Of a DNA stretch of 64,000 bases, positions 10,901 through 21,946 are shown in pieces. The notes beneath the pieces were generated by a model. The model saw nothing but the letters and a program-made list of their open reading frames with translations, was not told the origin of the DNA and ran no database searches. Each line of letters opens with the position of its first letter. The stretch's first letter is position 1. The position numbers and the translations under genes are program-made. The stretch spans positions 35,141,501 through 35,205,500 of the forward strand of contig JAYKKT010000091.1 of assembly GCA_036023115.1 (NCBI GenBank), written 5' to 3'. This DNA comes from Brasenia schreberi (Eukaryota; Streptophyta; Magnoliopsida; Nymphaeales; Cabombaceae).

Positions 10901-13464
10901 GTCTCTTTATCATACATAATACAAAATGGTTGTAGATAAATTTTGTGATATATTGGCAACACTCGACTCATCCATCTCACCAATATCTTCAAGGATGAGA
11001 TCTAAACAATAGGTTGCATATGATGTCCAAAAAAATGTCCTATAAGTATTTTCTAAAACCTTCTCAACTAGTTTATAGTTAACTGCATTATCTGTAATGA
11101 ATTAGACTATATTCTCCAATCCAACCTCAGATATCACCTTATCAAACTCTTACCTTAAGACCTCTCAAGTAGGCTTTTTCTCATACATGTCTAGAGATCT
11201 TAAAAACATAAATCTTTTACAATAATAGATAGAAAAGTTTAACAAAGTTCTTCCTCGCCTATCTGTCCATTCGTCTGCCATGATAGTGCATCCTATCTCC
11301 TTCCATAACTCTCAAAATCAAACAATATTCTTCTACTTTAAGAACAATATTATCTAATAATTTTTCTCTCAATTTTTGATAAGAGGGCATCTTATACCTT
11401 GGATCCATCTGCCATTGCTTGAAAATGAAAATGGTTTGTTGCATTAAATAGAATACATGCATTATAAAACTACTTGCCCACTGCAAAGTCTGTTCTTGCT
11501 ATAAAACTATAACAACACCAAATTCCAGATGGAGCATAATGTATAGAGCTAGGAAGAAAAAAAGATTGTATGTCACTACTCCTTCCTCTTCTATCACTTC
11601 CACTTGCAACATTTTCAACAACCCTATTTCCCCTAGTTGGTGGTCGAGAACTACTACTACCAACTTTGTCCTATCATCAAAAGAAATACTATCACCTAAT
11701 CTAACATCATCTTCCACTTCCTCAAACATCTCTAAATCATCCTTCTTTTGTCTCCTCTAAAATATGCTCTCAATCATATATAGACATTGTCATTTAATGA
11801 CTTTTAATAATTTTCTATGCCCATGCAAGGAACAACTTTTTTCCTAATCCCTGTTAGGTGATGTTTCAATCATGAAATTCACCGCTAACCACCTTCTCAC
11901 AAAACAAACATTTTATCTTCAATCTGTTTTCCTCAAGTGGTGTATCCCACTCTCGTGCCAAATCATTGGAACTGAGATTCAGAGTCGCTAACACCCCTTC
12001 GTGCCATCTCAAATGAACACTTCAATCTAATAAAAAACCTAAAAATAAAAACAATTCATAAATCCTCAATATTTAAATAGCACTCACATAGAGTGTTTTC
12101 CACTTCAGGAATACAATAAAAATCATATCCACGCACTTCATAACTTCATATTTTGTTATCGAAAAAAAAAATCGCCAATAACTCAAAAAAACAACAAATA
12201 CAAAAAAAAATCGAAAAACTCAAAAATTATGCTAACAACACGTGTTGTAAGTGAGCACTTAGAAAAGAGCCACCGGAGAAGCCTTTGAAAACCTTGAACA
12301 TAAGCTAGAAACCCGCAAAAATATGAGTTTATGTCATGCTTTATCGCCCGTATTACGGCCTCTATCGTACGATACAACAAGCGGCGGCGTATCGCCGTAT
12401 CTGATGGATAACACTAGTACGAATAACTATCTCTTCTTCGAAAAGTAGGTTTAGCATGGAAAACAGATACTAAAGAGAAACTGAAAGAAATAGCTTCCGC
12501 AAACCAAGAGTAGGTCCCACCTTGGATCCACATCAATAACAAACTCCATTAGGGGTCCGATCGTAGCACCTTTACACAAAGCCGCAAGCATCAAAATCCC
12601 AACTCTCTTACTCTGCAAAACACCATTCAGACCATCAAATTACTGAAGGGGCACACGAAAAAGAGCACGGAATTATTATTTGACTGATGGACATAAATCA
12701 TCAAAATCATGAACGTAGAAAGAAAAGAATACCGACGGAATGTTGCCCATTCCGATCGTTGCATATAATTAGAAAGGCCTTACGTAAATAAAACCAGAGC
12801 CCCGTGAGCACAAACTTTCTCGGAGTGGATTAGACACACAAAAGAACGTAACAGATGGGGAAATTTTCCAACGTTTCCCCTCCACTAAAGGAAAGGGAGA
12901 AACAAAACACGAGGTCCATTGATTTCACCAAGAACTAACGTCCCATGTCTAATTTTTCCATCCAAAGAAGAAGCAGGTCAAGCAAACTCAATTCCTCGAT
13001 GTAAAACTAAAAGCGGAAAATGAAGAAAAATCGGCATAAAACCCCAAATTACATAAAGAACACCGCCAAGCTAGCTATTTCCCTGAAAAAGAGAAGAAAT
13101 ACAGTTAAGAATCAAAAGAACCCAATAAATTACCTCATCCAGAGAGTACGGCGAGGTCGAAACCAGCCAGGTGATGCTTGCCATGCAACCAAGAAACGTC
13201 AGCGTACCCCCAATGTTCCAAAGAAGGTGAAAATAAACCCCGGCAGCCGACGCCATTAACGCAAGGCACAGCGACAGGTAAACCTAGAAACGCCGAATTC
13301 AAACAAAGTCAACGCCCGGAATCATCCCCAGAGAGGAAAGGGGAAAGGAAATAGAAACCGGATCTCACTCGCTTGAGATGATCCTGCACGGCCGGCGAGA
13401 TCTGCCGGAGATTCTTCAGGGATGCCGATGGTCCCTCAGGGAAGAAGGACGCGAAGGTAGACAT
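4927..13464 (-). CDS. BI-1: Bax inhibitor-1, six exons
   Basis: Exons on the minus strand are 13464-13369, 13283-13134, 12612-12521, 5555-5369, 5244-5089 and 4980-4927. All junctions are GT-AG, phases are consistent, and the total is 735 nt, or 244 residues. BI-1 is an ER multi-pass membrane protein that suppresses programmed cell death and modulates ER calcium and the unfolded-protein response. Family landmarks are the N-terminal [89 protein letters not shown] and the charged tail [12 protein letters not shown]. The length matches plant BI-1 (about 247). No break is seen. The third intron (12520-5556) is about 7 kb and holds a LINE and a hAT relic, while the others are 100-550 bp. A TATATA box lies 87 bp upstream of the start codon. 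Confidence 0.95.
6005..9030 (-). mobile_element. RTE-type LINE, copy 1, slightly 5'-truncated
   Basis: The element reads on the minus strand and ends in (TTG)n, seen as (CAA)n at 6005-6019. The 3' region from the stop codon to the tail is shared with the other copies (GGATCTGTGGAAACAAAG... followed by GGCTTAGTTGTTG). Compared with the full-length copy at 53624-56907 it stops at about 9030, losing roughly 240 bp of 5' sequence. No clear target-site duplication was found. It sits in intron 3 of BI-1 in the same orientation as the gene. Confidence 0.9.
6036..9027 (-). pseudogene. LINE endonuclease-reverse transcriptase ORF with two stops
   Basis: The reading frame runs from the apurinic endonuclease-like domain ([36 protein letters not shown]) to the reverse transcriptase ([33 protein letters not shown]) and the RTE-type C-terminus ([15 protein letters not shown]). 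It is interrupted only by two in-frame stops: TGA at about 8184, where other copies have an Arg codon in TTQHRLLV, and TAG at about 7701, where others have Lys. Otherwise the frame is continuous, so this is a young, recently inactivated copy. The protein would nick target DNA and copy its own RNA into the break. Confidence 0.9.
9478..12416 (-). mobile_element. Degenerate hAT transposon in BI-1 intron 3
   Basis: The element is bounded by imperfect terminal repeats: TAAGTGTTG at 9478 and, read inward from the other end, TAGTGTTATCC from 12416. The sequence GTACGA lies directly outside both ends (9472-9477 and 12417-12422), compatible with a decayed hAT 8-bp target duplication. Both subterminal regions are dense in TATCG/CGATA motifs (9494-9555 and 12348-12405), typical of transposase binding sites. 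The interior encodes a broken hAT transposase. Confidence 0.8.
10950..12000 (-). pseudogene. hAT transposase relic (BED finger and DUF659 pieces)
   Basis: Pieces lie in the family order on the minus strand. A BED-finger-like start ([20 protein letters not shown], about 11960-11890) comes first. A segment [12 protein letters not shown]...[19 protein letters not shown] follows at 11390-11260. Then come [50 protein letters not shown] (about 11215-11045) and [19 protein letters not shown] (about 11030-10982). The last two match the transposase blocks usually written ..VITDNAANY.. and LFWTPCAAHCLDLMLEDIGK. Several stops and frameshifts break the frame, so it cannot make transposase. Confidence 0.85.
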
Positions 13465-13550
13465 CTTTTGTGCTCCCTTTCTTCTTTTCGGAAATTTTAA
13501 ACCCAAAAACAGAGCGATCGAATTTCTGAATCAGGGGAACGGAGCTGATG

Positions 13551-13557
13551 TATATAA
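13551..13557 (-). promoter_or_regulatory. Putative TATA box of BI-1
   Basis: On the minus strand the sequence reads CTTTATATACATC about 87 bp before the BI-1 ATG, at a plausible core-promoter distance. This is inference from position and motif only. Confidence 0.4.
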
Positions 13558-14140
13558 AGAGCCCCAGAGTCATTTTTACATTTGTACCCTTAATCTAATA
13601 TTTTTAAAGTACGCGTTAGATTTCAACGTTATTTTAACAATACGCTTCTACAGTTTATTTATAATCTTTTTCTAAAATAGCATTATTTTAGCGTTACCGA
13701 GTGGGGAAACTAGCATTTATTTCAAATGTTGCCCCACATCTGTCATTTCCAATGTCCTTGATTCTTCTGGAATTTTCTTGGCGTTGGTCAGAAATGTATG
13801 GTGGGCCATACCAGGGCTAGACCTGACCACGTCACGGATGCCTTAGATGCCGTCCATCTAAAACGATAAACGGCCAACGTATAAGCTTTTTTTATCCGGC
13901 AACAATTTGGACCGGATGCCCTTCATTTATAACACATAAAAGAAAACAACGACCCGGAGAACGTTTAAAAGTATCCACTATATGTATATATAGTAACTAT
14001 ATATATAGTTATATATATAATTATTATATAATATATAGAAAACATGGCTCATACGCACAGTTTTATAGACAAGATCGACAATTGAAACTTAAATTAAAAA
14101 AAAAAACATTTTCCGATGTACAACTCGAGAGGTAGTGCAC

Positions 14141-14275
14141 TTTTTTTGTTGGTTACAAGAGGAAACCAAAGCTTAAAATACACACATTCACATTCAAGCA
14201 TGCACCCTATGGATGTCGAACTCCCCACTAACAACAACAATTGTTAGAACGTCTTACCGTTGAGCTAACGCAATC
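14141..14275 (-). mobile_element. tRNA-derived SINE, copy A
   Basis: On the minus strand it starts GCGTTAGCTCAACGGTAAG (box A TAGCTCAACGG), has a box B-like GGGGAGTTCGACATCC, then GGGTGCATG..., then a tail ending in A-rich sequence (seen as ttttttt at 14141). It has the same architecture as copies at 32851, 50581, 56956 and 60090. Confidence 0.65.
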
Positions 14276-14344
14276 ACAGTGAAATTTAATTGCACGATTG
14301 GATAGTAAACCTGTTGGCTTGGATTCTCACCATTATCACTCTAA

Positions 14345-14420
14345 TTTCAGCACCCATAGTGTTAGCTCAACGGTAGGGTGCAAGCGGGTGTGTCACGTTT
14401 TGGCCTTCCTTTAAAAAAAA
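14345..14420 (+). mobile_element. Partial SINE, copy B
   Basis: It carries the SINE 5' part GTGTTAGCTCAACGGTAGGGTGC, then the A-rich tail region, and lacks the middle with box B. It lies inverted to copy A, 70 bp away. Confidence 0.45.
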
Positions 14421-15649
14421 ATCCGTCTAAGTCGGATTTGAGCTTGTATTTTTTTTGTGAGAGTTGAAGTGTAGCTGGATAAAATTCAAGTTTGGTGATC
14501 CATATACTCATCCGACCCACCAGTAGATCCAAGAACCCTGCAGGAGGTTTCTGCCTATTTTACATCTCAATTTCTTTAATTAATTAAACTGCAGTCAACG
14601 GGTCGGATCGGACCTCATCAGGAAATTGTGTTGCAAGTCTCTACCCACTTGACACGTTAATTTCCGTGCAATTGATGCAGTCAACGCATTGGATCTACCC
14701 AACTCTTAATTCATTTTACTGTTAAATTATGAATTGTTGGATTTTAAACTTACTAAATACATATACTTAATATTCATTTACTTCGGAGAATAAGTCACAT
14801 TAAACATCTTGTAAGCAAACCATCCCTTTTAAATCGTGACCAACAAGCATTGGGTCGAGTAGAAAAGGCTTGGGCAGAGTCCTCGATCGATCCCCCAGGG
14901 CTGCATGTATGAAGCAACACTGTTTGAGAGGGGTCACTTTCAGCGCCTGACCGTAACCTGGGAGATTAGTTGTTGATAGACCATAAAAAAAATCCGGTTT
15001 GAATTATGTAAATTCTATGGCTCAACATAAATAAAGGTTACATTTTATTCATGCATATGTAGATGGAGACTAACTTTCCGGCTGTAAAATTCACAACTTA
15101 TATATATATATATATATATGTACAAGGAACGTTGTGAATGCACACATTCATTTGTATTCAAACATTCTTAAGATCACAACTGTTTGATCAGTGAGATGAG
15201 TAATAGTTGAATTCACTATTGTATTTTGTTAAGTTAATTCATTTATTTGCTTTTTTTTACGAGGATAAAAATGTTTCAATATGATTGCTTCTTTGGATTC
15301 CTTTAACGGCTACTAAATATTTTAATTATAATTATTTTCTAAAATTTAATCAAACATAACTCTTATGATTAAGAGGTGGCCAACTTCATCATCATAGAGT
15401 TATTGAAGCCAATGTGACCATTAACTCTAAGAGTTGTGTGGCTTCTCTTTCTATGGTGGCAAAGTATACTGAAAAAGGAATTGCTCATAACTCCCTCTCC
15501 TCCACTCTCTAATGCGAAAAATGGCAAGCAGTTGGCCGACGAGGTGCCCTTCTTGAATGAGAGTAGCGAATTTTAGATAATGTGAACGCACCTCCATTCA
15601 TCACCGTTCTTCCATGAAAGTGTTGACGGAGTCAGTCATGGTAGCAGAG

Positions 15650-15770
15650 AGAGCGTTAGCTCAAATGGAAGGGCTCTCTGACTCCCAAGCTGCAGGTGGT
15701 GGGTTCAACTCCCGCAGGAGTACATGCATGTGTGTTAGGCTTTAATCTCAACAACAACAACAAAAAAGAA
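15650..15770 (+). mobile_element. tRNA-derived SINE, copy C
   Basis: It has GAGCGTTAGCTCAAATGG (box A), GTGGGTTCAACTCCC (box B), ACATGCATGTGTGTTAGGCTT, and a tail of AAC repeats followed by A. Spacing of box A to box B is as in tRNA genes. It is not a real tRNA gene, because the acceptor stem does not fold across the ends. Confidence 0.65.
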
Positions 15771-16189
15771 GATGGTCGTTGTTGGTAGGATTCAACTTTG
15801 GCTGGAAGGGGAGGTCGTATTCCATCTTCCCCACCACAACTTAAAATAAATTTAAGGAGAAAGTATACTCCACGGTTGAATCCATCACCTCGCCCCATGA
15901 AAAGGCATAACTCATGGTTAAATCCATCAGCTATATAATACATACTCATATAATTATGAGCACTTCATCTCACCTCTCAAATTTTCTACCTATTAAATTG
16001 ACATTCCTACTAAAGACACACTCCGAATTACTAAACGTACACTTCATTTTTTCTTTTATCCTTTTTCACTTACTCGCGGTCACTGTACTCTTCCTCTCAC
16101 CTCACCTCACTTACTGTACTTCTAAATGAGAGGGGCAAAATGAAAATAATATGCGTTTTGTAATTTGGGGTGTGCCTTTAGTAGATTAA

Positions 16190-16271
16190 AGACGATCGTT
16201 CTGTGGAAACAAAGAATCCATTTAGCCGACCCCATCTAGTATGGGAAAAGGTTTAGTTGTTGTTGTTGTTG
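16190..16271 (+). mobile_element. LINE 3'-end fragment
   Basis: Only the last about 80 bp of the RTE LINE is present: CTGTGGAAACAAAGAATCC, then GCCGACCCCATCTAGTATGG and a (TTG)n tail. It is a strongly 5'-truncated insertion. Confidence 0.85.
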
Positions 16272-16724
16272 ATTGATTCAATTTCTAAGGATTTAAAAGA
16301 GTACCTGATCAATCCCTTGTATGAGTGTAAATTGGGCTATTCTAATAATAATTTTAATACTATTCATGATATTAGTGCTCATCTATGACAATTTAACGAT
16401 ATGCAATAAAAAAAAGTGTAAGGTGATTGAGAAAGTAAAATTAATGAAGTAATATAACAACGAAAAATTTCTTCGCGATATGTTTCCTTCATTTGACATT
16501 GAGTACTTTATATTAATAAATGTAATATTCAAGGATGTCCTTTACTGAAATGGAGAACCACAGTTTAGAACCAAACTAAACTAGCAGTGATGGTTTGGTT
16601 TGGTTCAGCCGCATGATTTATTATAGTTTGGTTGGTTCTTGAAAAATTGAAAGCCATTGTATTGGTTTCATTCGGGGTTGAATCTTGAACAAATTAAACC
16701 ATGAACACACCTTACACGTTAGAA

Positions 16725-17110
16725 AGTTAAGTTTCATAACATCTTTAAATAAATATTATAAAGCAATAGTCAGACTAACAATGTTAGATGGAGTTGAGTG
16801 TTGGCGGTCAATTATCAACACATATGAAAGGTGTTCACGACATAATGAAGATGTTGAGGACGATGTGAGATCAAACAAAGACGAATCGAATATTGAGGTT
16901 ATTAAAGAAAAAGTTGAGATTACATGCACGCTTAAGATTGAACATGTAGAAAAGCAAAGAATTAATGATTAAAAGAGAAAAAAGCATACTACAAAAGCGT
17001 TAGAAGGAAACAAGTAACTACTTTGGCACGAGATCAAGCTGGATGGCATCAAAGAATCCATGTAGCCAACTCTACCTAGTTAGGAAAAAGGCTTGGTGAT
17101 TGTTTTTGTT
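16725..17110 (+). mobile_element. Old divergent LINE 3' fragment
   Basis: The frame encodes NKYYKAIVRLTMLDGVECW, matching [20 protein letters not shown] in the young copies. It ends in ATCAAAGAATCCATGTAGCC followed by a degraded GGCTTGGTGATTG. The divergence is much greater than in the other copies, so it is an ancient member of the family or a sister family. Confidence 0.7.
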
Positions 17111-17686
17111 GCTTCTTAACATCCTTAATCAAAACCCATGGGGTTGAGAAGCACCTTCAATTTGGACCTCAAGTTATAAACTAAGGAAAATGATCAAGTC
17201 ATGGACTTTGGCTTGGCCGAGCATGCATCTCCTTATAGCAGATGATTGCGCTCAAGTATCGGCTCGGTCACGAGATCGACTTTACTCGTAAATTTGCAAA
17301 CTGAATTGCAATGGACTTTGGTCACTGTAACCTTGTGAACTAGTTAAACCATGACCATTGATTGATATGCAGTGTCCTATTGAGCTACCAGTTTGAGGAT
17401 ACATTTGCACAATAGGATAGACATAGCTGGTTTGAATTTCAAACCACCGCTAACCGTGGTTTCAATAATTTTTTTAAAAACCCTTTATCACAAAAGGTGC
17501 ATTGTTCCTGTTTTTCCAAAAAAAAAAAACAGCGGATGGGATCATTGCAACAAGCCTCATGGTTTATCTTCTTTAGATGAGAACACATCAGAGAAATAAA
17601 TAATGGCACATCAAATTCCAGGTAAATGGTTTATTCTTAACTGATTTACAGATATACCACATGCAAGGTGTTCAGTTACAGATCCC

Positions 17687-20512
17687 TCAGCTATAACATC
17701 GGATGGGATCATTGCATCGTTTCTCAGCAGACTGCTTAAAACCAAAGCGGTCACCCTTAGCAAGGTTCTGTTGATGGTGGTACTCACCTCTGTAGAACTT
17801 TTTTGCCGGGAGGATTTCTGTAACAATTTTTCTGCTCAAGACCTTCTGTTGCTGCTCCAATGATTCAAGAGCGGCTTTCTCCTGCTCTAGCGTGTAAAAG
17901 TATATCCCGGAGCGGTATTGTGTACCCACATCATTACCCTGAAGCAAAATTCAAAGACGAGCAATCAACTTCCTATATGAAAATAACATTTTCAGGGGTG
18001 ATTAACTACTAATTGCCTAAGTGAACAACTACGATGATGAAAAGAACGCAATACCCTTTCTGATATCTCGTCTAACTATGACGAAGACTGTGTTCTAGCC
18101 TTACAAGAGCTTAACATAAACGTTGAATCCACTATATGCTGGAATATACCACATCCGTTGTGCATATGGGTCCAACCCAAGCAGAGAAAATTGAAGACTG
18201 ACTTAAGTTGACACTGTAAAATCAAAGTCATCCTTCTTCAATTGGACCCTACAAGTTATCTACCAGCATTTTTTGACCATATATTCTTGAATATCTTGCT
18301 TAAACAACAACTAAATGGTTGATTGCAACAGTAAAGTTTATCGACCCAGAGCAAACTTTCAACAAGATTTGGCACAAGTCTGAGTTTTGGTCAGATTGGA
18401 ATATAAAAAAATCCCATACGCTCAGCATCAAGTTTGGATAATTTTCTCTCATCAAGGTAATAACAAGGTTCTCTAGAAGGATGGGAAATTTTTGACAGCT
18501 AAAAGAGGGAGATTGTGAGATGATTCAAAAATTAGTCTAGAGCAGCAAGGTCATGAGCGCATTTTTTTAAGTGACTAAGATGAACTGAAGTAATGGTGAA
18601 GGCAGAAGTGCCTCTCATATCACCCCCTAGGGCTCCCACCAGTTGCGATTATCTACTTTTGATTATGAGACCAACTAGAGCAGAAGAATATGACGGTTCA
18701 GAAATGTCAGCACCAGGAGACTCAGTAAATCCACATAGAGATGAACACGACGTGGTGCATCCAAAAACCAGCCGTGGCATTTCTTGCTAGAAGAATGGGA
18801 TAGTTCACCATCCATTACATAAATAATACTTGTTGCCTGTGCTGGTATTAGCATTCATCAAAGACCTGGCTTGGCAATAATTAAGTGCCATTTTATGGAG
18901 TTCGCTACTTATGTTGTACTAGTGGCTCCACAAGTCAAACCTATAATCTACAAATCTTGAACGATAATAGGTCGGGCTTGTTGTTAATATCTGCAAGAAC
19001 AAGGATTAATGCAGATTATGATGAGAATTTAACTCCAGTAATTAGAACGAGGACAATGAGGACCTTGATGACTAGTGAATAAGTGTAAAAAGATACTTCT
19101 CCCACCTGGCATGCATATTCTTCATGTCCATCCTTTGCAGCCTATCTAGGAATTTTAGGGAATCCAAAAAGTTCTCCTAACACAGGGTATGACATGCAAA
19201 TAAGCATATTTCAACTTCAAACTTTGTCTCTCGCTATGGTCAAAAAAGAAATCAGATGAAATTTTCTTATATAATGGCGAATTGATGATATTAAGAGGAA
19301 ACAACAAGCTGGTGTTTTCATTTTGAAGAAGATTGGATTGAAGCAGATAATTTTCAAAGTGATCTTAAATTAAGTTTGACACTGATGTTATTGGTAGATC
19401 TGGTGAAACTTTGGCCACTGCAAAAGCATTAGATCTCAAGATGCACGTAAATGGGCTCCTACTGTAAGACCTACTCGGTTAAGAAGAGACGGATGGAGCA
19501 CTCTGATGAAGGGAGTGAATACTATCTTGTAGTTTACGTTGCAAGTCAAGTAACATTATCTTAAACATACATAGAGAATCAATTGTATCATCTAATTGTA
19601 ATTTGAATCTCAGTACTTAGGGTTGTTCCTATTGGCAAGGCAACAAGAATCGATCAACATCCAACAAGAGACTTCTCTGTACCTTTTGGACCATTAACTC
19701 AAATATTGCGTTGCATGCACAACAACAAAGTTCACTAAACCTAAGGAATAAAGTACCGAAGCAACAACCTCGATGGAATTGCATGCTTACAAAGTTCTCG
19801 CGATCCGATGAGATCATAAATTCTAAATTTAACTTGGCCACCATGAAGTACGTTCCACGCCATGCCCAAATAAGGAAGATAACAATAGCTGCTAAGCTAA
19901 CATAGAGAGAAATTGCTTTGGAGAAACCAAAGTAGAGCATCATCGTCCAGTATAGCGATTCAATTTTCCAAACAAGCACCGATCTCTTAAGCACAAAACA
20001 ACCAACCAACTCCACAACAAGCAAATTTATAGCAATTAGGACCTTATATATACTAAACTCATGACGTCCATCAAACATGGAGCTTTTCAAAATGAAGCAC
20101 CAAAAACGCCACAACATAAATTTTATTGTGTGTGTGTGTGCATGCATGTATTTATGTATAACTTTCCTTTCCCAAATGAAAGAAAATGCCCACCATTCTT
20201 AGTAAAAGGAGAGAATCAAAAGACCGGGCGATTGAGGGTTGTGAGGTCGAGCCGAGACCAGAAGACGTCAAGCAGAGTCTCATAGGAGCACTCTTTGGGG
20301 TCATATTGAATCCTGACGACCTCGTTATGGTTGGTGGTGCCGGAGCTGACATCGTTGTAAGTTGGGTTATGCGATACGCCGTGCGAGTACTCGACCTCGG
20401 TCCGGGTGACGCCAGGAACTCTCTGGTAAGCGAGCTCCACGCACCAGAAGCAGCCGGCGCCAAACTTAAAGAATTGCTGGCCAGGCGCCGGGATGTCGTC
20501 GTGGTGCTTTTC
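17687..20512 (-). pseudogene. Peptide-methionine sulfoxide reductase A, start codon missing
   Basis: Two exons match plant MsrA, which reduces methionine-S-sulfoxide in proteins. Exon 1 (20512-20225) reads DDIPAPGQQFFKFGAGCFWCVELAYQR and includes the catalytic Cys of GCFW. Exon 2 (17938-17687) runs from GNDVGTQYRSGIYFYT to CNDPIRCYS and the stop, and holds the C-terminal cysteines. The intron is about 2.3 kb with a good acceptor (ttgcttcag) but a weak donor (CCG/GTCTTT). The exon 1 frame is closed upstream by TAA at 20515-20513 with no ATG in between, and no convincing acceptor for an earlier exon is seen. Conserved glycines are replaced (GCFWG to GCFWC, EVGY to EVEY, GGRFG to GDRFG, KGCND to KRCND). 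A decayed copy is likely, but a cryptic first exon cannot be excluded. Confidence 0.65.
19629..20147 (-). other. Unassigned 172-codon open frame inside the MsrA intron
   Basis: This is a long open frame on the same strand as MsrA. Its middle contains two or three hydrophobic segments (KVLIAINLLVVELVGCFVL, KAISLYVSLAAIVIFLIWAW), as in a membrane protein. It matches no family I recognise. It could be a relic of a membrane-protein gene carried by a transposon, or chance. I do not claim it is expressed. Confidence 0.2.
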
Positions 20513-20515
20513 TTA

Positions 20516-21946
20516 TTTATTTTATGTGATGGTAACCGAAGTTTCCTCTGAGAACCTCACCAAGGACGTTTTTTCTTCTTTTTTGATGTAATCATGCAGC
20601 CACTTTAAAATCTTTGTTTCTGTCACGAGTATATTTTGTCGATGTGCGACTGCCCAACATAAATACCATAGAGTATTGCAGGTGTTGTACAGGTGTAGTG
20701 AAGAAATGGTCGTAAAGGGCTTCCTGTTTAACCTTGTTTCTGTTATACAAGGGCGCAAGATCAGCAGTTTTGACATGATGTTGCTAAACAAAGGCTAAGA
20801 GTGGTTAAGATCATTCCCAGCACGTTAGTTGTCAACTTTCTAAGCACTGGACTTGAGCATTACCAGTTTCTGACTCAGATTCAGATGAGTTAATGGCTAA
20901 TAGTTTAATAACTAGCTGCATATATCTTTATATGTAAGGTAATGTCGAATTTGCAACAGTTTAGACTCACAGAAACATAGACTGTTCCACATTTATTTTA
21001 CAAGGAAAGAAGAGAAAAGTATCTCTCTGACGCCGTGCCATATATTCGTGGAACACAATTGTTTGATGGAAAACACTGTCCATGTTGAAACCATGAAACA
21101 GCTATCAAAATGAACACCTTCATTCCCCCTTTTGGCGTTTCCCGTCGGACTGTAGAAGGTTGCCGTCACATCCAGTTTGGTTACCGCACAATGGGTCTTC
21201 CTGTAGTGCCTCTGCCCTTGCTTGACTGCAGAATATAAGAAAACACTATACCAGTTATAATTAACATGAGATGTGTAATAATTATCGAAACTAGTCAAGA
21301 AGCCTCGAATAAGGGAATATTTTTCAGAAAACATTATGCTTTCTGAGCTTAAAAGGCCGCCTTAATATGTTTCATGCAATAGTGGTGGCCGAAGAGAGAT
21401 GCACACCCTGGGTATGGAATTCATGACCTCCAACTTGTGAGGTGCCCCCATCCACCCTAGCCAGGTGAGAGGAATCACTTGTTGCACGATGCTCCTATAT
21501 ATTAAATATCATTTTGTATACTCGAGTAGAATGCACCAGAACTCTAAAACTCAAGTTCAATATGTTAGGAGAAAATTGAGATGGATGTACGTGGAATGCA
21601 AAAGCGCCATGGAATTGGCTAACTACACACTTTTTCTAGCGTATAGATTGGAGTTCACAAGCCAGAAAAGCAAAAGAGCATGCCTTTAAACCCTTAATAA
21701 TAAAAACAAGCAAGTAAAAAGCCTATATGGCTTTGGCGAATAAAGATCACATATGCATGGTTACCATAGATCCTTTTCCATGATAATTTTCTTTTCTAAT
21801 GTGCAATGCGCTCGAGTACATAAAATTGTTCATATTCATGGGCATCACATACTAAATGGAAGTGATATACTGATATATCGAGGGCAAGTGAACGTGCTAA
21901 TGACAGAAGAAACTTAGCAAAAAAACCAAATATCTCCTCGAGAAGC
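20516..21946. other. Spacer, no gene seen
   Basis: AT-rich. A minus-strand frame near 21100-21250 has exon-like composition (KQGQRHYRKTHCAVTKLDV) but no recognisable family. The 3' end holds the NDK 3' UTR. Confidence 0.4.

Larger units (their letters stand above)
13560..17686. other. Spacer with SINEs and LINE scraps
   Basis: No gene is supported here. Contents: a TA-rich palindromic stretch (about 13978-14040), three tRNA-like SINE copies or pieces, two LINE 3' fragments, a short (TA)n at about 15099-15120, and AT-rich sequence. Confidence 0.5.

Noticed and set aside
15650..15730. Possible tRNA gene
   Set aside because: Boxes A and B are present but there is no closing acceptor stem, and related copies are dispersed with A tails; called SINE.
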